In this document: positions 1-4,520 of the stretch, one piece after another | Layout of the letters: each line of letters opens with the position of its first letter | Numbering within the stretch: the first letter of the stretch is position 1 | DNA from: Anaerolineae bacterium | Lineage (GTDB): Bacteria; Chloroflexota; Anaerolineae; JAADDB01 | Assembly: GCA_015489285.1 (NCBI GenBank) | Contig: WGAA01000227.1 | Coordinates: forward strand, 1 to 5,515 | Direction of reading: 5' to 3' | DNA length: 5,515 bases | The notes under the pieces: generated by a model | Told to the model about the DNA's origin: nothing | The model's database searches: none | What the model saw: only the letters and a program-made list of their open reading frames with translations | Made by a program: the position numbers and the translations under genes

Positions 1-141
1 CCGGACGGCCTCGTACACCTCCGCGGCCGTAGGATGCAGCGTCGTTTGGGCCAGAAACTCCAGGATGGCCTCCCGTTGTGGCGTCATCCGCACCCCACGC
101 GCCCGCAACGCCTCCCGCCACTCCTGCAACACATCCTCCAT
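1..141 (-). CDS. Fur-family (Fur/PerR/Zur-type) metal-dependent repressor, N-terminal part only
   Basis: The frame reads from an ATG at 141 down to the window edge without a stop, giving 47 residues; the remainder, probably about 90-100 residues with dimerisation domain and metal sites, is outside. The peptide has the start of the Fur winged-helix DNA-binding domain: residues 12-30 (LRARGVRMTPQREAILEFL) match the helix-turn with the family TPQR signature, and HPTAAEVYEAV at 36-46 matches the following helix. His36 aligns with the metal-ligand His of PerR (HPTA motif), but it is also common in other Fur subgroups and the residues that would separate PerR from Fur or Zur are not visible. The start is supported by a strong Shine-Dalgarno, AAGGAGG at 153-147, five bases upstream. 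The family acts in the cytoplasm as dimeric repressors sensing iron, zinc, manganese or peroxide. A perfect 7-1-7 palindrome in its promoter suggests autoregulation. Family is confident, subfamily open. Confidence 0.9.
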   Translation of the reverse strand, partial: MEDVLQEWREALRARGVRMTPQREAILEFLAQTTLHPTAAEVYEAVR

Positions 142-174
142 TCCCGCCTCCTTCGGCAACACGCCATCGGGTGT

Positions 175-189
175 TTAGACTGGGTCCAA
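175..189. promoter_or_regulatory. Possible second, weaker Fur-type operator
   Basis: TTAGACT-G-GGTCCAA is centred at 182, 17 bp from the centre of the perfect palindrome. Five of its seven arm positions pair, and it is identical to the first site at 11 of 15 positions, including the whole TAGACTG core. It covers the predicted transcription start of the Fur-like gene. Two such sites could allow cooperative binding of two dimers; this is inference. Confidence 0.45.
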
Positions 190-217
190 TTATAGACTGA
201 GTCTATTATGGGGGCAA
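189..217 (-). promoter_or_regulatory. Promoter of the Fur-like gene
   Basis: Read on the minus strand there is a consensus -10 box TATAAT at 194-189 and a -35-like TTGCCC at 217-212 (four of six matches to TTGACA), separated by exactly 17 bases. Transcription would start near 182, leaving a leader of about 40 nt before the ATG at 141. The operator palindrome lies in the spacer and overlaps the -10 box, so a bound repressor would block polymerase. Confidence 0.7.
192..206. promoter_or_regulatory. Fur-family operator, perfect 7-1-7 palindrome
   Basis: ATAGACT-G-AGTCTAT is a perfect 15-bp inverted repeat with a single central base at 199, the architecture typical of Fur, PerR and Zur boxes. It overlaps the -10 element of the Fur-like gene it precedes. 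The sequence is less AT-rich than the Bacillus PerR or E. coli Fur consensus, so it is assigned by geometry and position rather than by sequence match. Autoregulation by the product of the adjacent gene is inferred. Confidence 0.75.
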
Positions 218-287
218 ATTGGGGAAGCGAAGAGGAAATGGAGTGATGAGTGACGAGTAACGAGTAATTGGATGGCGTGGGAAGACA

Positions 288-335
288 ACGATTAACGATT
301 GACGATTAACGATTAAAAGTGACGATTAACGATTA
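288..335. repeat. ACGATTA heptamer array
   Basis: There are four heptamers at 288-315 (ACGATTA, ACGATTG, ACGATTA, ACGATTA), a six-base interruption AAAGTG, then two more ACGATTA at 322-335. The four-unit block, with the G variant in second place, recurs at 2522-2549, where unit three is ACAATTA. Conserved unit order indicates copying of the whole block rather than independent slippage. Confidence 0.85.
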
Positions 336-340
336 AACGG

Positions 341-377
341 GTTGGCGCGAGGACAAGGTTGGCCCACTAAAGCCAAC
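341..377. repeat. Stem-loop from the GGTTGGC block, first copy
   Basis: GTTGGC at 341-346 pairs with GCCAAC at 372-377. The flanking AAC (336-338) can also pair with GTT (378-380) across a two-base bulge. A second GGTTGGC at 357-363 could compete for the same right arm. Confidence 0.45.
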
Positions 378-395
378 GTTAGTAACGAGTAACCG

Positions 396-432
396 GTTGG
401 CGTGAACACAAGGTTGACTTAACAACGCCAAC
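396..432. repeat. Stem-loop from the GGTTGGC block, second copy
   Basis: GTTGGCGT at 396-403 is the exact reverse complement of ACGCCAAC at 425-432, with a 21-base loop. AAGGT at 410-414 inside the loop is complementary to ACCTT at 436-440 outside it, so an H-type pseudoknot is possible on paper. There is no sign of a gene or terminator use here. Confidence 0.5.
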
Positions 433-442
433 TCGACCTTAA

Positions 443-476
443 GTTACGCATTACGCATCACGCATCACGGATTACG
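443..476. repeat. GTTACGC/ATCACGC heptamer array
   Basis: This array of period-7 units carries an invariant ACG (variants TTACGCA, TCACGCA, TCACGGA). It matches 2733-2759 exactly, except that this copy has one extra heptamer (34 versus 27 bases). Confidence 0.85.
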
Positions 477-553
477 TCGCCGGAGCCAAAATGCGCCGGC
501 AGCGCCGACTCCCCCTTAGCGCCTGACGCCTCCCGTAAGCCAACGATGCGGCT

Positions 554-2317
554 TCAGGCCCCCTGGCTTCCTCTGATCATCCGTTCCACCTCTTCCTCGG
601 CCAGCTTGGGGTCGAGTTTGCGGAAGAGGGGTTGGGGTTTGCGCAGGGATTGACCGGGTTGCAGGGTTGTGGCTTCCCAGCGAATCGGGATATCCGAGCC
701 GTCGTAGCGCAACACCAGGTGCTTGCGCTCCTTTTCCCGGACCTCCTCCACCCACTGGCGGCCCATGATGTTTCCTTCGTACCCCAGGTATTCGTGGAGT
801 TTCTGGCTGGAGAAGGGGAGGAAGGGGTAGAAGAGGACTTTGAGGCGGTCGATGACCTGGAGGGCCACATAAATGGTCGTGGCCGCGGCCGCGCGGTCGG
901 TTTTGATCTGCTTCCACGGTTCCTTTTCGTTGAGGTACTTGTTGGCGCTTTCGGCCAGGCGCCGGGCCGCGCGCAGGGCCGCGCGCAACCGGACCGCGTC
1001 GATGTGTCCGCCGACTTCGTCGAACGCGGCTTCGGACGCGCGCAACAGCTCCACATCCCGCTCGTCCAGCGGGCCCGGGGTCGGCACCCGTTTGTCGAAG
1101 TGCTTGTACGCGAAGGAGAGGACCCGGTTGGCCAGGTTGCCCCAGGTGGCCACCAGTTCGTCGTTGTTGCGCCGGATGAATTCCTCCCAGGTGAAGTTGA
1201 CATCCCCCGTTTCGGGCATGATGGCCGTGAGGGTGTAGCGCCACGGGTCGGGATCGTACCGTTCCAGCACGTCCAGGACTTCGATGACCCAGCGGCGGCT
1301 CTTGGAAAGCTGGCGCCCTTCCACGTTCAAGTACTCGTTGGCCGGGACGTCGTAGGGGAGGTTGAGGCCGCCGTAGGCGATGAGCATGCCCGGCCAGATG
1401 ATGGTGTGGAAGGGGATGTTATCCTTGCCGATGAAGTAATACGTGCGGGCTTCCGGTTGGGTCCACCATGTCCGCCAGGCATCGGGCTGCCCCGTGAGGT
1501 GGCTCCACTCCAGGGTGGCCGAATAGTAGCCGATGACCGCGTCGTACCAGACGTAGATGCGCTTGTGCTCGTAGCCGGGCACGGGCACCGGGATTCCCCA
1601 CTCGATGTCCCGGGTAATGGGGCGGCCCCGGAGTTCCCCGCTTTCCAGCTGGGCGCGCGTGTAATTCAACACCTTGGGGCGCCAGTGTTCCTTGTCCTCC
1701 TTAATCCACTCCAGAAGGGGGCCGTTGAGCTTGGCCAGGTCGAGGAAGAAGTGCTCCGTCTCCCGGATTTCCAGGTTCGTGCCCCCGCAGATGCGGCAAC
1801 GGGGGTTGATGAGCTCGATGGCGTCCAGAATGCGCCCGCAGTTATCGCACTGGTCTCCCCGGGCTTCGGGGTACCCACAATAGGGACAGGTGCCCTCCAC
1901 GTAGCGGTCGGCCAGGAATTGTTGGTCGTCCAGACAATACCACTGCTTCATCGTGTCCTTGTAAATGTAGCCGTTCTTCAAGTGGGTCAGGAAGAAATCC
2001 TGAGTGACCTGCCAGTGGTTCTCCGTGTCCGTCTCCGTGAACAGGTCGTAGGAGATGCCCAGCTTCTGCCACAGGGTGAGAAAGCGGGGATGATACCGGT
2101 CCACCACCTCGCGCGGGGTAATGCCCTCCTCCTCCGCGCGCACGGTGATAGGGGTCCCGTGGGTATCGGACCCGGAGACCATGAGGACGTTGTTGCCGCG
2201 CAGCCGTTGATAGCGGGCGAAAATATCCGCGCCCAGGTATGCGCCCGCAATGTGCCCGATGTGCAAGTCACCGTTGCAGTAGGGCCAAGCAGTGGTCACG
2301 AGAATATCCTTTGACAT
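554..2317 (-). CDS. metG: Methionyl-tRNA synthetase (class I, MetG)
   Basis: This cytoplasmic enzyme activates methionine with ATP and charges tRNA-Met, supplying both initiator and elongator tRNA. The 587-residue product has the class I Rossmann signature HIGH at residues 19-22, the methionine-pocket region around YVWYDAVIGYY (255-265), FIGKDN at 295-300, and the KMSKS loop as the variant QLSKS at 336-340. The connective peptide has C144-x2-C147-x9-C157-x2-C160, a complete zinc knuckle, plus C128 and C174/C177 from a second knuckle in which the expected cysteine near 131 is Asp. The helical anticodon-binding domain follows (about 385-530), with N394, N397-R398 and W468 at the usual recognition positions. 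It ends with the PQPLFRKLD-type tail and has no C-terminal Trbp111/EMAP-like tRNA-binding domain, so it belongs to the shorter MetRS form. The start at 2317 has GGGAGGA at 2327-2321. It is divergent from proS, with its own promoter near 2476-2484. Confidence 0.97.
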   Translation of the reverse strand: MSKDILVTTAWPYCNGDLHIGHIAGAYLGADIFARYQRLRGNNVLMVSGSDTHGTPITVRAEEEGITPREVVDRYHPRFLTLWQKLGISYDLFTETDTENHWQVTQDFFLTHLKNGYIYKDTMKQWYCLDDQQFLADRYVEGTCPYCGYPEARGDQCDNCGRILDAIELINPRCRICGGTNLEIRETEHFFLDLAKLNGPLLEWIKEDKEHWRPKVLNYTRAQLESGELRGRPITRDIEWGIPVPVPGYEHKRIYVWYDAVIGYYSATLEWSHLTGQPDAWRTWWTQPEARTYYFIGKDNIPFHTIIWPGMLIAYGGLNLPYDVPANEYLNVEGRQLSKSRRWVIEVLDVLERYDPDPWRYTLTAIMPETGDVNFTWEEFIRRNNDELVATWGNLANRVLSFAYKHFDKRVPTPGPLDERDVELLRASEAAFDEVGGHIDAVRLRAALRAARRLAESANKYLNEKEPWKQIKTDRAAAATTIYVALQVIDRLKVLFYPFLPFSSQKLHEYLGYEGNIMGRQWVEEVREKERKHLVLRYDGSDIPIRWEATTLQPGQSLRKPQPLFRKLDPKLAEEEVERMIRGSQGA

Positions 2318-2475
2318 AAGTCCTCCCGCATTGCCCGGATGATGAGGTGATTACGGATATGCTACATCAAGGGAGGGATGGAGGCAAGAAGCATGAGGAA
2401 CAACGGGGCCCGCGCGGCGAGCCTGCCACCCCAATCCTTCCCCCAGAATTGCCAAGAGATCCCGACCCGGATACT

Positions 2476-2484
2476 ATTATACCA
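2476..2484 (-). promoter_or_regulatory. Extended -10 promoter of metG
   Basis: On the minus strand TGG precedes a perfect TATAAT (2481-2476), making an extended -10 element; no convincing -35 is visible (GTTACG at 17 bp matches only three of six). Transcription would begin near 2469, giving metG a leader of about 150 nt (2469-2318). The leader contains a GC-rich potential stem-loop at 2405-2432 and the Shine-Dalgarno at 2327-2321. Confidence 0.55.
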
Positions 2485-2602
2485 TCGAATTTTCTCGGCG
2501 TAACGCCGGGCGTACTGGACAACGATTAACGATTGACAATTAACGATTAAAGGGCCGGCGCGGACACAAGGTTATCGTCATAGAGCCAAGGTGCGCCAGC
2601 AA

Positions 2603-2629
2603 TGCCGACGTTCTCACCGGCGCCTGACG
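2603..2629. repeat. 27-bp exact direct repeat, first copy (second at 2780-2806)
   Basis: The 27 bases here recur exactly at 2780-2806, 177 bp away, and similarity continues upstream through GCGCC for about 15 more bases with few mismatches. A diverged third copy lies at 483-530. GCGCC at 2593-2597 can pair with GGCGC at 2619-2623, and the same pairing is available in the second copy. Confidence 0.85.
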
Positions 2630-2685
2630 GATGACGGATGACGCCTGACGGATGACGACCGACGACCGACCAACGACGAACGAAA

Positions 2686-2723
2686 GGATGGCGCGGAGAC
2701 AAGATCGGCCAGCCGCGCCAACC
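2686..2723. repeat. Stem-loop from the GGATGGCGCGG block
   Basis: TGGCGCGG at 2689-2696 is the exact reverse complement of CCGCGCCA at 2713-2720, with a 16-base loop. Past one mismatch, GG (2686-2687) pairs with CC (2722-2723). It is the homologue of the hairpins at 341-377 and 396-432, with a different but still complementary stem. Confidence 0.55.
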
Positions 2724-2869
2724 TGGCTCTACGTTACGCATCACGCATCACGGATTACGCAAGCAAGATGCGCCTGCAGTGCCGACGTTCTCACCGGCGC
2801 CTGACGCATGACGAATGACGCCTGACGTCACGCATTACGTCTTCAGGCCGGGACACTCAGACTTCACCC

Positions 2870-2901
2870 AGACTTCCGAAGTCTCGAGACTTCGGAAGTC
2901 T
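2870..2901. promoter_or_regulatory. Perfect 32-bp palindrome made of two 15-bp inverted repeats, upstream of proS
   Basis: The element is AGACTTC-C-GAAGTCT (2870-2884), CG (2885-2886), then AGACTTC-G-GAAGTCT (2887-2901). Each half is a 7-1-7 inverted repeat and the whole is one perfect palindrome. An extra direct copy of AGACTTC lies at 2859-2865. The element ends 51 bp before the proS start codon. No T-run follows and no plus-strand gene lies upstream, so a terminator role is unlikely. It could be a double operator for proS, a leader hairpin if transcription starts upstream, or another dispersed repeat. TCTAAT at 2899-2904 is a weak -10 candidate overlapping its end. Confidence 0.6.
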
Positions 2902-2930
2902 AATAAGGAACCTGTGATCCGACAAACACA

Positions 2931-2950
2931 TCCTGGACCCAGAGGGAGGA
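2931..2950 (+). promoter_or_regulatory. proS ribosome binding site, possibly within a small hairpin
   Basis: GAGGGAGG at 2942-2949 is the Shine-Dalgarno that sets the proS start. Two adjacent ATGs follow (2950 and 2953); the second gives more normal spacing. Upstream, TCCT (2931-2934) can pair with AGGA (2947-2950) and CCC (2938-2940) with GGG (2944-2946), with a three-base bulge and a triloop, which would mask the whole site. The fold is predicted by eye and is weak. Confidence 0.5.
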
Positions 2951-2952
2951 TG

Positions 2953-4401
2953 ATGGCTGAACAGCAGAAACTACCATCCCGCAGCGAAAATTATCCCGAG
3001 TGGTACAATCAAGTCGTCCTACGGGCAGGGCTGGCCGACTATTCCCCTGTGAGGGGGTGCATGGTCATTCGGCCCTACGGCTACGCCCTTTGGGAAAACA
3101 TCCGCGATGCGCTGGACCGGCGTTTCAAAGCCACCGGCCATGTGAACGCCTACTTCCCCCTCTTCATCCCCATGTCCTTCATCGAAAAAGAGAAGGAACA
3201 CGTCGAGGGCTTCGCGCCGGAGCTTGCCGTCGTGACCCACGGGGGCGGGAAAAAGCTGGAGGAACCCCTCGTCGTGCGTCCCACATCGGAAACCATCATC
3301 GGCCACATGTACGCCAAGTGGATCAAATCCTACCGGGACCTTCCCGTCCTCATCAACCAGTGGGCCAACGTCGTCCGCTGGGAGCTACGAACCCGCCTCT
3401 TCCTGCGCACCATGGAGTTCCTCTGGCAGGAAGGACACACGGCCCACGCGACGGCCGAGGAGGCGGAAGAAGAGGCCCGGCGCATGCTCGACGTGTACGA
3501 GGACTTCCTGCACAACGAAGCCGCCATCCCCGTCGTCAAAGGACAGAAGTCGGAGATCGAGAAGTTCGCCGGGGCCCTCCGTTCCTACACCGTCGAGGCC
3601 ATGATGGGGAACACATGGGCTCTGCAAGCGGGCACCAGCCACAACCTGGGCCAGAATTTCGCCAAGGCCTTCAATATCCGCTACCTGGACCGCAACAACG
3701 AGCTCCAATACGTGTGGACCACATCGTGGGGCATGAGCACCCGTGTCGTCGGGGCCATCGTCATGGTCCACGGGGACGACCAGGGGCTTCGACTGCCCCC
3801 GCGTCTGGCCCCCATCCAGGTCGTCATCGTGCCCATATGGCGCAAGGATGTGGACAAGACTCCCGTGCTGGACACGGCCCGACAGGTGGAGCAACGCCTG
3901 CGGGAGGCGGGCATCCGGGTGCACCTGGATGACCGGGAGGAGCACACCCCCGGCTACAAGTTCCACGAGTGGGAGCTGCGGGGTGTCCCCCTGCGGGTGG
4001 AGATCGGTCCCCGGGACGTGGAACAGGGGCAGGCCGTCCTGGCCCGACGGGACATCCCCGGCCGCGAGGGCAAGACGGCCGTCTCCCAGGAGAGCATCGT
4101 TCAGGACGTGCGCACCATGCTGGACACGATCCAACAGGCCATGTTCGACCGGGCCAAGCGGTTCATGGAAGAGAACACCCACACGGTGAGCTCATACGAA
4201 GAATTCAAGGACGTCCTCTCCACGCGGGGAGGATTCATTCGTGTCTTCTGGGCGGGCACAGACGAGGACGAAATCCGCATCAAGGAAGAAACGAAGGCGA
4301 CCATCCGCTGCTACCCCTTCGACCACGACGGCAGCGAGGGCACCTGCTTCTACACGGGGAAGAAGACCAACCGGGTCGCCATCTTCGCGCGTGCGTACTA
4401 G
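2953..4401 (+). CDS. proS: Prolyl-tRNA synthetase (class II, type 3 / archaeal-eukaryotic form)
   Basis: This cytoplasmic enzyme charges tRNA-Pro with proline using ATP. The 482-residue product is the length of the type 3 form and lacks the INS editing insertion of E. coli-type ProRS. Visible parts: motif 1 region GCMVIRPYGYALWENI (35-50) to P73; the proline/ATP loop RPTSET (109-114); motif 2 VRWELRTRLFLRTMEF (141-156) followed by WQEGHTAH; motif 3 GMSTRVVGAIVMVHGDDQGL (260-279) to R284; the anticodon-binding domain (about 287-385); and a C-terminal domain ending in ARAY with the terminal Tyr typical of this type. The usual zinc site (C-x4-C ... C-x2-C) is degraded: A434, D439, C465, T468. 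The start is chosen at 2953 (ATG at 2950 is equally in frame) because of the Shine-Dalgarno at 2942-2949. An upstream extension of the frame to 2815 runs through repeats and the palindrome and is rejected. Confidence 0.97.
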   Translation: MAEQQKLPSRSENYPEWYNQVVLRAGLADYSPVRGCMVIRPYGYALWENIRDALDRRFKATGHVNAYFPLFIPMSFIEKEKEHVEGFAPELAVVTHGGGKKLEEPLVVRPTSETIIGHMYAKWIKSYRDLPVLINQWANVVRWELRTRLFLRTMEFLWQEGHTAHATAEEAEEEARRMLDVYEDFLHNEAAIPVVKGQKSEIEKFAGALRSYTVEAMMGNTWALQAGTSHNLGQNFAKAFNIRYLDRNNELQYVWTTSWGMSTRVVGAIVMVHGDDQGLRLPPRLAPIQVVIVPIWRKDVDKTPVLDTARQVEQRLREAGIRVHLDDREEHTPGYKFHEWELRGVPLRVEIGPRDVEQGQAVLARRDIPGREGKTAVSQESIVQDVRTMLDTIQQAMFDRAKRFMEENTHTVSSYEEFKDVLSTRGGFIRVFWAGTDEDEIRIKEETKATIRCYPFDHDGSEGTCFYTGKKTNRVAIFARAY

Positions 4402-4406
4402 TCCCA

Positions 4407-4439
4407 CCAAACCACCCGCTCCCTGGAGTTTGGCTTTTT
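4407..4439 (+). terminator. Possible weak intrinsic terminator of proS
   Basis: CCAAAC at 4407-4412 pairs with GTTTGG at 4428-4433 around a 15-base loop, and TTTTT follows at 4435-4439 after one C. It begins six bases past the proS stop. The stem is short and AT-containing, so efficiency is doubtful. Its right arm is also part of the longer inverted repeat 4421-4434/4492-4505, so two folds compete. Confidence 0.4.
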
Positions 4440-4505
4440 GCCCGAGGAGGACCGAGTGCGGGGGAGGCCCCTCGGCCGTAAAATGGACAGGGCCAAACTC
4501 CAGGG
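4421..4505. repeat. 14-bp perfect inverted repeat spanning the proS-C25 intergenic gap
   Basis: The arm CCCTGGAGTTTGGC (4421-4434) is exactly reverse-complementary to 4492-4505, enclosing 57 bases. The interior can fold further: CCGAGG (4442-4447) with CCTCGG (4470-4475), or GGGG (4461-4464) with CCCC (4468-4471). The right arm ends four bases before the Shine-Dalgarno of the next gene. Possible roles are a large RNA stem-loop in a read-through transcript or a small dispersed repeat; neither is established. Confidence 0.7.
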
Positions 4506-4520
4506 GGCAAGGACAAGCCC

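Larger units (their letters stand above)
246..530. repeat. Intergenic mosaic of ACG-core heptamer arrays and hairpin blocks, copy A
   Basis: This fills most of the gap between metG and the Fur-like gene, and I see no coding frame in it. It contains period-7 arrays: ATGAGTG and two ACGAGTA at 246-266; ACGATTA/ACGATTG units at 288-315 and again at 322-335 after a 6-base interruption; and a GTTACGC/ATCACGC-type array at 443-476. Between them lie three copies of a block resembling GGTTGGCGTGAACACAAGG (starting near 270, 339 and 393), the last two able to fold into hairpins. A further block at 483-530 matches one at 2583-2630. The same modules recur upstream of proS. This looks like a dispersed non-coding repeat family; whether it is mobile, structural or regulatory is unknown. 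Confidence 0.8.
2521..2840. repeat. Intergenic mosaic of ACG-core heptamer arrays and hairpin blocks, copy B
   Basis: This is the second copy of the repeat family, in the metG-proS divergent gap, with no credible gene. In order: four ACGATTA-type heptamers (2522-2549); a GGNTGGCGCGGACACAAGG block (2552-2573); a GCGCC...GGCGC block (about 2583-2630); CTGACGG/ATGACGG heptamers running into CCGACGA units (2624-2671); a second GGATGGCGCGG block (2686-2708) forming a hairpin; a GTTACGC/ATCACGC array (2733-2759); a second GCGCC block (about 2762-2806); and CTGACGC/ATGACGA heptamers (2801-2840). The alternation of heptamer array and structured block is the same as at 246-530. Confidence 0.8.

Noticed and set aside
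246..476. CRISPR array
   Set aside because: The repeats are contiguous heptamers without unique spacers of constant length, and no cas gene is visible.
485..553. Intrinsic terminator downstream of metG
   Set aside because: On the minus strand a GCGC...GCGC mini-stem precedes ATTTT, but the stem is only four pairs and there is no proper T-run; it overlaps a repeat block also found where no gene ends.
632..2314. 560-codon open frame on the plus strand opposite metG
   Set aside because: It is antisense to a clear MetRS, in the register where GC-rich codon use removes stops; the product shows no family motif.
2405..2440. T-box-like segment in the metG leader (GGGGTGGCA ... CCGCG on the minus strand)
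   Set aside because: The T-box core is interrupted by six extra bases, there is no recognisable stem I or specifier loop, and only about 40 nt of leader precede it.
2347..2529. Small 60-codon plus-strand open frame
   Set aside because: It starts at GTG without a clear ribosome site, lies over the metG leader and promoter, and ends inside the heptamer array.
2547..2744. 65-codon minus-strand open frame
   Set aside because: It lies entirely within the repeat mosaic, so its sequence is a by-product of the heptamers.
2870..2901. The 32-bp palindrome as a transcription terminator
   Set aside because: No T-run follows on either strand, and both neighbouring genes are transcribed away from this region.
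2815..2952. Longer proS start at 2815
   Set aside because: The added residues come from the repeat mosaic and the palindrome, have no homology to ProRS, and bypass the strong ribosome site at 2942-2949.
3385..4182. 265-codon open frame antisense to proS
   Set aside because: It is a shadow of a well-supported gene with no ribosome site or recognisable domain.
4450..4491. Promoter with -10 TAAAAT (4479-4484) for the C25-like gene
   Set aside because: No acceptable -35 is found at 16-18 bp and the region is inside the inverted repeat; it is kept only as a remark under the gene.
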